Shown in pieces: positions 37,480 to 46,190 of a DNA stretch of 64,000 nucleotides (within the stretch, counting starts at the first letter, position 1; each line of letters begins with the position of its first letter). The translations under genes were made by a program, and so were the position numbers. Origin of the DNA: JAJFKX01 sp965230265 (GTDB taxonomy: Bacteria; Pseudomonadota; Gammaproteobacteria; Xanthomonadales; Wenzhouxiangellaceae). The notes below the pieces were generated by a model, which saw only the letters and a list, made by a program, of their open reading frames with translations, was not told the origin of the DNA and searched no databases. The DNA is taken from NCBI GenBank assembly GCA_965230265.1, contig OZ245999.1:434001-498000 (forward strand), given 5' to 3'.

Positions 37480-38118
37480 ATGAAGCATGTAGTCCAGGGC
37501 GCAATGCGTTTTCAGAACGAAGGTTTTTACGCACAGGAAAAACTGTTTAATGATTTAGCGGGGACCCAGTCACCAGAAGTATTATTTATTACCTGTGCAG
37601 ATTCACGTATTGATCCAAGCCTGATTACTGAAACCAACCCAGGGGATCTATTCGTTTGCCGTAATGCAGGCAATATTGTGCCGCCGCACAGTCAGACTGG
37701 TGAAGGCATGACCGGCTCTATTGAATATGCAGTACATGCTCTGGGCGTGAAACACATTGTTGTTTGTGGACACAGTGACTGTGGTGCTATGAAAGGCCGG
37801 ATGAATATGTCATCACTGGGGGAGTTGCCACATGTTGCAGATTGGCTGGCCCACTCCAGGGCGGCGCATACAGTGGTCATGCGTAAGTTCTCAGAGCTAA
37901 ATGAAGCAGAACAGCTGAATCGGCTGATTGAACAAAATGTCATTCTGCAGCTTCAGCACCTGGCTACTCATCCCTACATCGCTGCACGACTGGCGACCAA
38001 TGATATTGAATTACATGGTTGGGTGTATGACATTGGCAAGGGCGGTATTAACGTATGGGACGAGCCCAGCGACACCTTTAGGCCATTGGCTGAGCAGTAT
38101 CAGCCGATGCTGGACTAA
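37480..38118 (+). CDS. Beta-class carbonic anhydrase
   Basis: The 212-residue enzyme interconverts CO2 and bicarbonate. Zinc ligands are visible: Cys and the Asp-Arg dyad in ITCADSRIDP (about residues 38-47), and His/Cys in VVCGHSDCGAMKG (about 94-106). The CRNAGNIVPP block is also typical. A GGAAG ribosome site precedes the ATG. The SulP transporter starts 72 bases downstream on the same strand, forming an uptake-and-conversion pair for inorganic carbon. Confidence 0.95.
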   Translation: MKHVVQGAMRFQNEGFYAQEKLFNDLAGTQSPEVLFITCADSRIDPSLITETNPGDLFVCRNAGNIVPPHSQTGEGMTGSIEYAVHALGVKHIVVCGHSDCGAMKGRMNMSSLGELPHVADWLAHSRAAHTVVMRKFSELNEAEQLNRLIEQNVILQLQHLATHPYIAARLATNDIELHGWVYDIGKGGINVWDEPSDTFRPLAEQYQPMLD

Positions 38119-38190
38119 AGCTGTGTGGGCAGTTAAATACTTTCAGACAATTAAGTAAAACGCATAGAATTTATATAAGGAATATTCGTA

Positions 38191-39819
38191 ATGAAGCTGG
38201 ATTTTTCTCACTTTAAAGGTGATCTGTTTGGTGGCATCACTGCTGCTGTAGTGGCATTGCCGCTGGCACTGGCGTTTGGTGTTGCCTCGGGCGCCGGCCC
38301 TGTGGCAGGTATATATGGTGCCATCATTGTTGGTTTTTTTGCCTCGCTGTTTGGTGGCACACCGACCAATGTTTCCGGGCCGACAGGACCAATGGTGGTG
38401 GTGTTTGCGGGCTTGTTTGCAAGCCTCTCCGGTGATGTCTCACTGGTGTTTACTGCTGTGGTACTGGCGGGCATATTGCAGATCGCTTTTGCCGTATTGG
38501 GCTTTGGGCAATATATTCGCCTGGTTCCTTACCCGGTGGTTTCCGGCTTTATGAGCGGTATCGGGGCAATTATCATCATCCTTCAGGTTGGGCGTTTAAT
38601 TGGTGGTGATCCATCAGGCAATACTCTGGAAGCTCTGACCATGATTCCGGAAATGGTGAAGCAGCATAACTGGGCTGCGATTGCTGTGGGGGCAACCTCA
38701 TTGTTGGTCGGCTATTTGTGGCCGGCCAGGCTAAACAAGATACTACCGGGCGCACTGGCTGCTTTGATTTTCGGCACCATAGTCAGCTTAATCATTCCAG
38801 GCGCACCTTTACTGGGCGACATTCCCACCGGTTTGCCGACTTTCCATATGCCTGTGTTTGAACAGGGTTCACTGTATATCGTTTTTGAAGCGGCCATTAT
38901 TTTGGCGGTACTGGGGGCTATCGACAGCTTATTGACATCGCTGGTAGCCGATAATATGACCAGAACCCAGCACAAATCCAATCAGGAACTGATCGGTCAG
39001 GGTATTGGTAACACGATAGCTGGTCTGTTTTCAGCCATTCCTGGTGCGGGCGCAACCATGCGCACAGTAATTAATATTCGCGCCGGTGGTAAAACCCGTT
39101 TGTCTGGCATGATTCACGCAGTATTGCTTTTGGTTGTGGTGCTGGGAGCTGGTCCATTGGCTTCGAAAATTCCACATGCAGCATTGGCAGGTATCCTGAT
39201 TAAAGTTGGTTTCGATATTATTGACTGGAACTATCTACGCACCGCACATCGCGGTCCACGCTGGGATCTGGTATTGATGGCATTGGTGTTGGGTCTGACA
39301 GTGTTTGTCGACTTGATTACCGCTGTGGCTGCCGGTGTGGTACTGGCGGCATTGGCATTTGTCCGTCAGGTTGCACAAGCACAGCTGAAAGAGATGGAAG
39401 AGCACGCGGGCTTGCGAGCGACATCTCCGGAAGAGTTTGAATTACTCGATCAGGCCGATGGCCATATCACTGTGTTCGATTTTGGCGGGCCGCTGAGTTT
39501 CGGTGCAGCCGCTGATATGGGTCATCAGTTCCGTGAGAAAACCCAACAGGGCAGTGATGCGATTATCCTTGATTTTTCAAGGGTACCTTATATGGATGTA
39601 TCGGCTGCTCGCGCTGTGGAAGACATTACCTGCGATGCCAAACGAGCCGGTAAGATATTATTCTTCTCTGGTCTTAAGCCGGAGGCTGCGAAAACTTTAG
39701 AAGTGGTCAATGCATACCATTGTCTGCCTGAAGGCAATTCTTATCCGACCAGGTTGGAAGCATTAAAGGCAGCGGTTGAACAAATCAATAATAAGCCAAA
39801 AGCCGATCAAAATGGATAG
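38191..39819 (+). CDS. SulP-family anion transporter with STAS domain (probable bicarbonate transporter)
   Basis: The 542-residue protein has ten or more membrane segments with the SulP signature (DLFGGITAAVVALPLALAFG near the N-terminus; GPTGPMVVV; GTPTNVSGPTG) and a C-terminal cytoplasmic STAS domain (about residues 420-535; ITVFDFGGPLSFGAA, VPYMDVSAARAVED). Linkage to carbonic anhydrase and similarity to BicA-like proteins point to bicarbonate. SulP proteins also move sulfate, so the substrate is inferred. A strong terminator lies just downstream. Confidence 0.92.
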   Translation: MKLDFSHFKGDLFGGITAAVVALPLALAFGVASGAGPVAGIYGAIIVGFFASLFGGTPTNVSGPTGPMVVVFAGLFASLSGDVSLVFTAVVLAGILQIAFAVLGFGQYIRLVPYPVVSGFMSGIGAIIIILQVGRLIGGDPSGNTLEALTMIPEMVKQHNWAAIAVGATSLLVGYLWPARLNKILPGALAALIFGTIVSLIIPGAPLLGDIPTGLPTFHMPVFEQGSLYIVFEAAIILAVLGAIDSLLTSLVADNMTRTQHKSNQELIGQGIGNTIAGLFSAIPGAGATMRTVINIRAGGKTRLSGMIHAVLLLVVVLGAGPLASKIPHAALAGILIKVGFDIIDWNYLRTAHRGPRWDLVLMALVLGLTVFVDLITAVAAGVVLAALAFVRQVAQAQLKEMEEHAGLRATSPEEFELLDQADGHITVFDFGGPLSFGAAADMGHQFREKTQQGSDAIILDFSRVPYMDVSAARAVEDITCDAKRAGKILFFSGLKPEAAKTLEVVNAYHCLPEGNSYPTRLEALKAAVEQINNKPKADQNG

Positions 39820-39854
39820 AAACTGAATAACAAACTAAAGTTTTGATATTTTTG

Positions 39855-39890
39855 AAATGCGGCTGATTATTCAGCCGCATTTTTTATTTT
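39855..39890 (+). terminator. Rho-independent terminator of the carbonic anhydrase-SulP operon
   Basis: A perfect 12-bp stem (AAATGCGGCTGA / TCAGCCGCATTT) with a TTAT loop is followed by a T-rich run. It starts 36 bases after the SulP stop codon. Confidence 0.93.
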
Positions 39891-39948
39891 CTATTCGGTC
39901 AAAGGCTAGGTGATATTGCGTTATTGAATCAACCCTGTGTGGCCTGGT

Positions 39949-40419
39949 TTAAGTGCTCAGTTGTTTGCGCAGTGATTGATCAAGTTTTAGCTGGCTTTTG
40001 ACTGTAGAAAAAACAATGTCGGTCTGGGTAGCGCCATGGCGGGTGAAGCCATCGACAATTTTCCGCAAGTGTGGCATATCTTTGGCCACCACCCGGATAA
40101 TCAAAAGCTCTGCGCCGGTCAACACATGGCACTCCGCCACTTCGGGTACCTCGATAACAGTATTAACGATCTGTCTATGTCGCGAGGAGTCGGCTTGAAG
40201 TCGCACAAATGCACAAATCCCAAAGCCCAGCTTTTCTTCATCAACGTGTGTGGTTAGCTTTTTAAGCGCCTCTGTTGACTGCAGCTTTTTCAGGTGTTCA
40301 CTAATGTTGCTGCGCGAACGATTCAATTGGGTTGCCAAATCAGAAATACTGATGCGGGCATTTTGCTGAAGCAACTCCAGCAACTGCCAATCCAGACCGG
40401 TTAAAGATAAATGTGTCAT
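39949..40419 (-). CDS. Lrp/AsnC-family transcriptional regulator
   Basis: From the ATG at 40419 the product has 156 residues: an N-terminal winged helix (LTGLDWQLLELLQQNARISI, then LATQLNRSRSNISEHLKKL) and a C-terminal RAM ligand-binding domain with the ...PEVAECHVLTGAELLIIRV pattern. This start gives the usual family N-terminus; an in-frame ATG at 40482 adds 21 unlikely residues. The effector is unknown but is normally an amino acid. It is divergent from the TPR gene at 40614 and convergent with SulP. Confidence 0.92.
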   Translation of the reverse strand: MTHLSLTGLDWQLLELLQQNARISISDLATQLNRSRSNISEHLKKLQSTEALKKLTTHVDEEKLGFGICAFVRLQADSSRHRQIVNTVIEVPEVAECHVLTGAELLIIRVVAKDMPHLRKIVDGFTRHGATQTDIVFSTVKSQLKLDQSLRKQLST

Positions 40420-40613
40420 TTTGCTAATCCAAACCACGATATTGCTATCAAAGTGACGAAAACAGACATGATCCAGTTTCAATTGCCTCTGGCTTAGTGA
40501 GTCTGAAGCATTCTATGATGGTATTGCAAACGTTCAGCACAGTTTCTATTGAAGACTGTTTTGGATAAAGAGAGTCTACAGTATGTCAATCAAATCAGAG
40601 GTTGTTCACAGTG

Positions 40614-41492
40614 ATGCAGTCAATATTCCCACTTCGAAATTATCGGTGCTTATTCATAGGCTTGGTGATTGCAGCAATCGATACCAGTCTAATGGCGCAA
40701 ACCATTACCGATCAGGCCGATAAACACTACCAGGCACAGCAATGGCAGCAGGCTGCTGATGCTTATCAGGTATTGTCAGAACAAGATATTGAGAACGGCT
40801 TGTACTGGTTTCGACTTGGCCAGAGTTTGCATGCTTTGCAGCAATACCAGGCAGCCGTTAAGCCGTTACAGCAAGCGCTGCAATATCCGCATGACACTGT
40901 ATCGGTACCGGTTAACCTTTTACTGCTTGCCCGCAGTCAGGCCGCCAGTGGTGATGTCCCAGGCGCACTGAAAAATATTGCAGCCATACAAGCCACAGGT
41001 GCCAGGCCATATCAGGCAGTAAAAAACAGTGTTGAATTTTCTGATATCAATAAAACACCTGAGTTTATAGACATAGTGGAGAAGCTAAAACCCTGTGGAA
41101 CTTCGGATCATCGAGCCTTTGATTTTTGGCTGGGAGAATGGGAGGTCACCTCGCCAAACCGTCCCGGCTGGGTAGCGCAAAACTCGATTACTTTATCGAA
41201 TGATGATTGCTCTGTTCATGAAAGCTACACCAGTGGAGGATATACAGGCAGCAGCATTAGTTTTTATGACAACCAAAAACAGCAGTGGCACCAAACCTGG
41301 ATCGATAACCAGGGCGCATCGATTTATCTGGATGGCAACTTGACCGATGGAGCAATGGTGCTTGGTAATGCCACTAACCGTGTCACCTGGTCTGTGCAGC
41401 CTGATAATCGCGTCAGACAACACTGGCAGTCTACCAGTGATGAGGGTGAAACCTGGACAACGGTATTTGATGGTTATTACCGCAAAAAATAG
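40614..41492 (+). CDS. Exported TPR protein with C-terminal DUF1579-like domain
   Basis: The product (292 residues from the ATG at 40614) has a hydrophobic N-terminal signal, two or three TPR-like helix pairs (about residues 28-125; ADKHYQAQQWQQAADAYQVL, YWFRLGQSLHALQQYQAAV) and a C-terminal beta-rich domain that opens with HRAFDFWLGEWEV, typical of DUF1579-like lipocalin-fold domains. GTG at 40611 has a better-spaced AGAGG ribosome site and may be the true start. The ligand of the C-terminal domain is unknown. Confidence 0.72.
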   Translation: MQSIFPLRNYRCLFIGLVIAAIDTSLMAQTITDQADKHYQAQQWQQAADAYQVLSEQDIENGLYWFRLGQSLHALQQYQAAVKPLQQALQYPHDTVSVPVNLLLLARSQAASGDVPGALKNIAAIQATGARPYQAVKNSVEFSDINKTPEFIDIVEKLKPCGTSDHRAFDFWLGEWEVTSPNRPGWVAQNSITLSNDDCSVHESYTSGGYTGSSISFYDNQKQQWHQTWIDNQGASIYLDGNLTDGAMVLGNATNRVTWSVQPDNRVRQHWQSTSDEGETWTTVFDGYYRKK

Positions 41493-41522
41493 TGCTCGAT
41501 ATTGGGTTTGTTGTTGCAATGA

Positions 41523-42161
41523 TTACGGTATTAGCTGGATATCGGCATGATTAACAATAGCCAGTAGCACAGGTTCATCACCAACCACCTGCAATGCATG
41601 TGTGCTGCCGGCTGCACTGAAGGCAAGATCGCCAGTATAGAAAGTCCGGTGATCTTGTTCTGATTCGCTTTGTTCTGCAATACAGCCTTTAATGATCAGG
41701 GCCCATTCGTCTCCATGATGACAGTGTTTGGGAAACACTGCACCAGTGGACAAATAAACCAGCCCACAATCAGCCTTGCTGACAGCTTGACCACCTTCAA
41801 AATGCAATAGAGAAACCCCTGGGATATGGCTGGCAATCCAAGGGGAGTTCCCAGGGTCGTTAGACAGTGTCAATATTTCACGTATACGTTGCGTTTGTAA
41901 ATCGAAAAGTTTACCCAATCGATCAATCAAACCTTCAGAAGGTGTATCAACGCCTAATGAGCGCAGTAGTGATTCGCGTACTTTGGGGCTAGGGTGCATC
42001 ATGGGTTCATTTTTTTCCAGCGCTTTGATTTCATTTTCTGCTTTGCTCAATTGATCGCGCAACTGGGCACTGAGTGCCAGCTCTTGTTCCAGCTTCTCGT
42101 TTTCATCGTCCGCCAGTATTCCCAGTACGAAGGCCATTAAACGTGTATCTGTTTGCGTCAT
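41523..42161 (-). CDS. ChrR-type cupin anti-sigma factor
   Basis: The 212-residue protein has an N-terminal anti-sigma-like helical part (RLMAFVLGILADDENEKLEQ) and a C-terminal cupin domain with the metal-binding pattern FPKHCHHGDEWALIIKG (about residues 144-160). The gene overlaps the sigma factor stop in an ATGA junction, showing translational coupling. Unlike ChrR of Rhodobacter, I see no N-terminal HxxxCxxC zinc motif, so the sigma-binding part may work differently. The likely signal is oxidative, such as singlet oxygen or organic peroxides, by analogy only. Confidence 0.83.
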   Translation of the reverse strand: MTQTDTRLMAFVLGILADDENEKLEQELALSAQLRDQLSKAENEIKALEKNEPMMHPSPKVRESLLRSLGVDTPSEGLIDRLGKLFDLQTQRIREILTLSNDPGNSPWIASHIPGVSLLHFEGGQAVSKADCGLVYLSTGAVFPKHCHHGDEWALIIKGCIAEQSESEQDHRTFYTGDLAFSAAGSTHALQVVGDEPVLLAIVNHADIQLIP

Positions 42162-42718
42162 GATGTGCCCTCTGTGGTCGATATCATTTGCCGCCGCATA
42201 GCGCGGATACCTGCAGATAATCTGGATTTGACCGTACCAATTGGAATCCTGCAACGCTCTGCAATTTCCCGACAGGTCAAGCCTTCGAGATAACCTAGCT
42301 CGACTACTTTTTTTTGTTTTAAGCTTAACTGGTTTAAAGCGCTTCTGGCTTGTTGGCTATCCGTTTCGATCGCGGCGTGGTCAGCGCTGATAACCTGATC
42401 TTGTGCCCATAACTTTGCGGCAGTAGCGTATTTAAGAGCTACTTTAGAAGTGCGTATGCGGTCCATGGCGCGACTTCTGACGCGCAATAGCATCCAGCTG
42501 CGCAGACTCCCGAGTGCAGGGTTGTATTGCTCGGCTTTTTGCCATGCCTCGAGAAACACATCGTGTAATAAATCTTCAGCAGCGCTGTGGCTTTTCAGTA
42601 GCCGCAGAGCAACCCGAAACATTACGGGTGAGTATTTGTCATACAACATGGCCAGTCCATTTCGGTTGCCTTGTTTAACCAGACTCCAGGCAGCAGCATC
42701 AAAATCCTTATTGTTCAT
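42158..42718 (-). CDS. ECF-type RNA polymerase sigma factor
   Basis: The 186-residue protein has sigma region 2 (LAMLYDKYSPVMFRVALRLL and AAEDLLHDVFLEAWQKAEQY, about residues 19-66) and region 4 (LSLKQKKVVELGYLEGLTCR, then EIAERCRIPIGTVKSRLSAG, about 130-170). It is encoded directly upstream of, and overlapping, a ChrR-type anti-sigma factor. The intergenic DNA upstream should hold the autoregulated promoter. Neighbouring targets could include the unknown gene at 42968 or the exported TPR gene, but no shared promoter motif was established. Confidence 0.93.
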   Translation of the reverse strand: MNNKDFDAAAWSLVKQGNRNGLAMLYDKYSPVMFRVALRLLKSHSAAEDLLHDVFLEAWQKAEQYNPALGSLRSWMLLRVRSRAMDRIRTSKVALKYATAAKLWAQDQVISADHAAIETDSQQARSALNQLSLKQKKVVELGYLEGLTCREIAERCRIPIGTVKSRLSAGIRAMRRQMISTTEGTS

Positions 42719-42881
42719 ATGTCTATGACCCCCGGGGTCAATTCATTTTTAATACCATCACTTATTTCAGACGATGTTTTATTCCTTATCTATAGTAGTA
42801 ATACGCATATAAGAGTAAAACGGTTCACTTTTGTCAGGAATTGATAGTTGTATTCTGGTATAACGACAAGTAATGGCCATA

Positions 42882-42928
42882 GGCTTTAGTATCTCCCCAA
42901 CCTGATAAGTTGAGGAGACAGGCAAGCC
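42882..42928. other. Three-tier imperfect stem-loop upstream of the ECF sigma gene
   Basis: GGCTT (42882-42886) pairs with AAGCC (42924-42928), TCTCC (42892-42896) with GGAGA (42914-42918), and CAAC (42898-42901) with GTTG (42909-42912), nested around a 7-base loop. It lies between the sigma factor start and the stop of the unknown gene on the same strand. It could be a structured leader, a processing site or a terminator of the upstream gene; there is no T run. Confidence 0.4.
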
Positions 42929-42967
42929 ATAGCGATCCAGGCGTTAAGCAGATCAGCTGGTTTGTAT

Positions 42968-43648
42968 TTATGATATGCGTTCAGGAACAGTCTCTGACGT
43001 CAGTGTATCTATAGCAAAGCCTGGGGGTGCGGATGCTGTGAGGTTACCGGCAGTAAAATCAGTAAACTGGCGGCGCAAATCGCGGACTTCTTTTTGTAGC
43101 TCAGTAGTAGCAGCAGCAAACAACATGCCATTACCAGTAGATCTGGGGCGCTCAGATGATGCCGTGAGAAAGGGTAATGATCCGGTGACAATATCACCAG
43201 TAAAACCAGGGTCTGGTCGTGGCAAAGCAATGCCATCGACGATGGTGCCCGATACCACGGCCAGTTTGTTATCTTGATTGCGGTAGAAAAAAACGATATC
43301 AATATACTCTGGGGATTCAAAAGCATCATCAAATTCCAAAGTAATGCTGACAGTTTCACTTTGTTTAACAGGTTGGAAAAAATCTCTTATCGATTCACTA
43401 TTGACTGTTCCGGCACTTCTGTTTCGAGGAGATACAATGGTATATCTACGAATATTCGGTGGATCTCCAGTACCACCAGCCAATTCATATAAAGTACCCA
43501 GTTTTGAGCTTGGCCCTGTTTGAATGGTAACAGCGGTCCAGTCTTCATCTGTCATATTTTGAAAGGTCCAGGTGAAATTATTTGCCCCTGCAGAAACAGA
43601 TGGTGGGAAGGTAATAATACGACCTTTTTTTAGTGAGGTAATTTTCAT
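42968..43648 (-). CDS. Hypothetical protein, no recognised family
   Basis: The 226-residue product has no signal peptide or membrane segment. The N-terminal two thirds look beta-rich (FTWTFQNMTDEDWTAVTIQT, SESIRDFFQPV, VSITLEFDDAF), followed by a proline/glycine-containing stretch and a short helix (TTELQKEVRDLRRQFTDF, about residues 181-198) that could form a coiled coil. A GGAG ribosome site lies upstream of the ATG. It is transcribed toward the ECF sigma factor gene, 249 bases away. The function cannot be inferred. Confidence 0.65.
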   Translation of the reverse strand: MKITSLKKGRIITFPPSVSAGANNFTWTFQNMTDEDWTAVTIQTGPSSKLGTLYELAGGTGDPPNIRRYTIVSPRNRSAGTVNSESIRDFFQPVKQSETVSITLEFDDAFESPEYIDIVFFYRNQDNKLAVVSGTIVDGIALPRPDPGFTGDIVTGSLPFLTASSERPRSTGNGMLFAAATTELQKEVRDLRRQFTDFTAGNLTASAPPGFAIDTLTSETVPERIS

Positions 43649-43848
43649 TAATGTAACTCCATTTTTTTATTTTATTAAAAATAATTTGCCAGCAAAAAAA
43701 TGCTTGCATAGAGTTATACGTTTTAACTGCGTATTTGGCTCAAATGGGTAGATAGATCACTAACAATAAGTATTGGCAGCGGAATATATGTGCGGCTGTG
43801 GTGCAAGGTATAATAGGTCTTGCTATTTTATTGCCTCCCTCAAAGTCT

Positions 43849-45231
43849 ATGCCTAGCAACAGTTTCTCCAGTCTTCCTATCACCAAGGCACAAGTGGCTA
43901 ACTTAAGTGAGTTGGGTTATGTGACGATGACCCCGATCCAGGCCCAAAGTCTGCCACACGTATTGGCGGGTAAAGATTTGCTGGCCAGAGCCAAAACCGG
44001 CAGTGGTAAAACAGCTGCTTTTGGTATCGGCATATTGGAACAAATCGATCCTAGAGATTTTAGCGTACAGGCTCTGGTTCTTTGTCCTACACGTGAGTTG
44101 GCTGATCAGGTTGGCAAGGAATTGCGTCGTCTGGCTCGGAGTATTGCGAACCTTAAACTGGTGTCATTATGTGGCGGCAAGCCATTTACACCGCAGCGCA
44201 CGTCATTGCAACATGGTGCGCATATCATTGTCGGCACACCTGGTCGGATCCAGGATCATTTGAACAAGCAAACCTTGCAGCTTAAAGCGCTTAAGGTGCT
44301 GGTGTTGGATGAAGCTGATCGAATGCTGGATATGGGCTTTATCGATGCGATCAGAGCGATCATAACCAAAGCGCCCAAGCAGCGTCAGACCTTGCTGTTT
44401 TCGGCCACCTACCCGGATACCATTAAAAAAGTCAGTCGCAGTGTTCAGCGCAATCCGGTCACGGTAACGGTTGTTTCTGAGCATTCAAACAATGTCATCC
44501 AACAATTGTTTTATGAGGTTAAAAAGCACCAGCGCAACAATACATTGCTGGCTTTGTTTGAGCACTATCAACCACAATCTGCGCTGGTGTTTTGCTATAC
44601 CCAAAAACAATGTGACGAAGTGGCCGCTTTATTGTGTGAGCATTCGATTGACGCGAAGGCCATCCATGGTGGCCTGGAGCAGAGTGCAAGAGACCGGGTG
44701 CTGGTGCAGTTTGCCAATAACAGTTGTTCGGTATTGGTGGCGACTGATGTGGCAGCACGTGGTTTGGATATTCAATCATTGGAAGCTGTCATCAACTACG
44801 AGCTGCCACGTGACCCTGAAGTGTATGTGCATCGCATTGGCCGTACCGGAAGAGCAGGTGCAACCGGCATTGCCTTAAGTATTGTTAGAGAGTCTGATCA
44901 GCACCGTATGCGTGCCATCGAAGAGTATCAGTCCAAACCGTGTATCTGCGATGTGCCGGCTTCTCTGGACCGTCAGCCAGATTATCAATCAAAAGCGCCA
45001 ATGGTAACGATACAGATCAATGCAGGACGGAAAAATAAAATCCGCCCCGGAGATATTTTGGGTGCATTGACCGGTGATGCCGGTGTAAATGGCGCACAGG
45101 TAGGCAAGATTGATATTTTCGATAATATGAGTTTTGTAGCGGTAGAACGTGATGCCTTGCGCCAGGCTATGAATTACCTGGCCAATGGGAAAATAAAAGG
45201 CCGAACCATTCGTGCACGGAAAATAGCGTAA
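43849..45231 (+). CDS. dbpA: DbpA, ATP-dependent DEAD-box RNA helicase
   Basis: The 460-residue protein has the DEAD-box motifs in order: Q motif (TPIQAQSLP), motif I AKTGSGKTAAF, PTRELADQV, GTPGRIQDH, the DEAD box VLDEADRMLDMGF, SATYP, and motif VI HRIGRTGRAG. The C-terminal domain (about residues 385-460; MVTIQINAGRKNKIRPGDIL) is the DbpA 23S-rRNA-binding domain. DbpA acts in 50S ribosome assembly. I chose the ATG at 43849; an in-frame GTG at 43798 would add 17 unlikely residues. It is convergent with thyA. Confidence 0.95.
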   Translation: MPSNSFSSLPITKAQVANLSELGYVTMTPIQAQSLPHVLAGKDLLARAKTGSGKTAAFGIGILEQIDPRDFSVQALVLCPTRELADQVGKELRRLARSIANLKLVSLCGGKPFTPQRTSLQHGAHIIVGTPGRIQDHLNKQTLQLKALKVLVLDEADRMLDMGFIDAIRAIITKAPKQRQTLLFSATYPDTIKKVSRSVQRNPVTVTVVSEHSNNVIQQLFYEVKKHQRNNTLLALFEHYQPQSALVFCYTQKQCDEVAALLCEHSIDAKAIHGGLEQSARDRVLVQFANNSCSVLVATDVAARGLDIQSLEAVINYELPRDPEVYVHRIGRTGRAGATGIALSIVRESDQHRMRAIEEYQSKPCICDVPASLDRQPDYQSKAPMVTIQINAGRKNKIRPGDILGALTGDAGVNGAQVGKIDIFDNMSFVAVERDALRQAMNYLANGKIKGRTIRARKIA

Positions 45232-45280
45232 TTCGTTAAGACCTAACCGGAAGCACAACACTGGGCGACAAAACAGCTAA

Positions 45281-45299
45281 GCGTTGTTAATAGCAACGC
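45281..45299. terminator. Weak bidirectional terminator hairpin between dbpA and thyA
   Basis: GCGTTG (45281-45286) pairs with CAACGC (45294-45299) around a 7-base loop in the 86-base gap between the convergent genes. On the thyA strand a short T-rich stretch follows. The stem is short, so confidence is low. Confidence 0.38.
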
Positions 45300-45317
45300 C
45301 TGCTGATAGTTTGAACC

Positions 45318-46190
45318 TTAGAGTGCAAATGGGTATGAAATAGCCGGGTGGTGCTCGTAATCATGTAGCGTGAAATCCTCTATGTCTGCAACGGTTTCCA
45401 CGTCTTCCAATGTTTGAATCCGGTCACTGATTTTCAGTCGGGGCAATGGAAAAGGTTCTCGTTTAAGTTGCTCACGCATACCTTCGACCTGGTTGGCATA
45501 AATATGCGCATCCCATATAAAGTGGGTAAAAACGCCTGGCTTAAGACCAACTATTCTTGCAACAATCGATTGCAGCAACGCATAGCTGGCGATATTGACT
45601 GGCGCGCCTAATGGCAGATCGGCAGCCCTTTGATACATGGCCATGTTAAGTTGCTCGCCTTCTATGCCAAACTGATAAAACATATGACAAGGTGGCAGTG
45701 CCATTTGATCCAGTTCGGCGGGGTTCATGTGGGTAACAATGAGTCGGCGATCATCAATTTTCTGTTGCAAACGTTTGATCACGGACTTTAACTGGTCAAC
45801 TTCGACCGGGTTTCCGGAGGCGTCCCAACCTCTAAAACCTCTGGCTTGCACGCCGTAAATTCTGCCCAGATCATCATCGCCTTTTCTATTGGGATTAAGG
45901 ACCCACTCATTGGGGTTGGTTTTGCTGCCAGGTTCGTTGGCGTTGGCATCCCAGAATCGACAACCTAAGGATCTGAATTCGCCGGCATCATTGACACCCC
46001 GAATAAAACACAGTAACTCAGCCACAGTGGATTTCCAGACCAGTTTTTTTGTGGTTACGGCAGGAAAACCCTGTGCCAGGTCAAACTGCAGCATTTCTCC
46101 ATGGGTGCCGATATGATCGATGCCTGTTCGGTTGGGTTTACGCAAACCGTTTTCCAGGACTTTTTTACACAGATCAAGATATTGTTGCAT
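45318..46190 (-). CDS. thyA: ThyA, thymidylate synthase (long gammaproteobacterial form)
   Basis: The 290-residue enzyme methylates dUMP to dTMP with methylene-tetrahydrofolate. The catalytic Cys is in MALPPCHMFYQF (about residue 169), the folate and nucleotide regions include TTKKLVWKS and WDANANEPG, and the C-terminus ends ISYPFAL. It resembles the 283-residue Vibrio/Shewanella-type enzyme more than E. coli ThyA (264 residues). The phosphate-loop motif normally read as QRSCD is QRAAD here, so the serine contacting the dUMP phosphate is replaced; the Asn that reads the uracil ring (PVNIASY) is kept. It probably remains a thymidylate synthase. Confidence 0.9.
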   Translation of the reverse strand: MQQYLDLCKKVLENGLRKPNRTGIDHIGTHGEMLQFDLAQGFPAVTTKKLVWKSTVAELLCFIRGVNDAGEFRSLGCRFWDANANEPGSKTNPNEWVLNPNRKGDDDLGRIYGVQARGFRGWDASGNPVEVDQLKSVIKRLQQKIDDRRLIVTHMNPAELDQMALPPCHMFYQFGIEGEQLNMAMYQRAADLPLGAPVNIASYALLQSIVARIVGLKPGVFTHFIWDAHIYANQVEGMREQLKREPFPLPRLKISDRIQTLEDVETVADIEDFTLHDYEHHPAISYPFAL

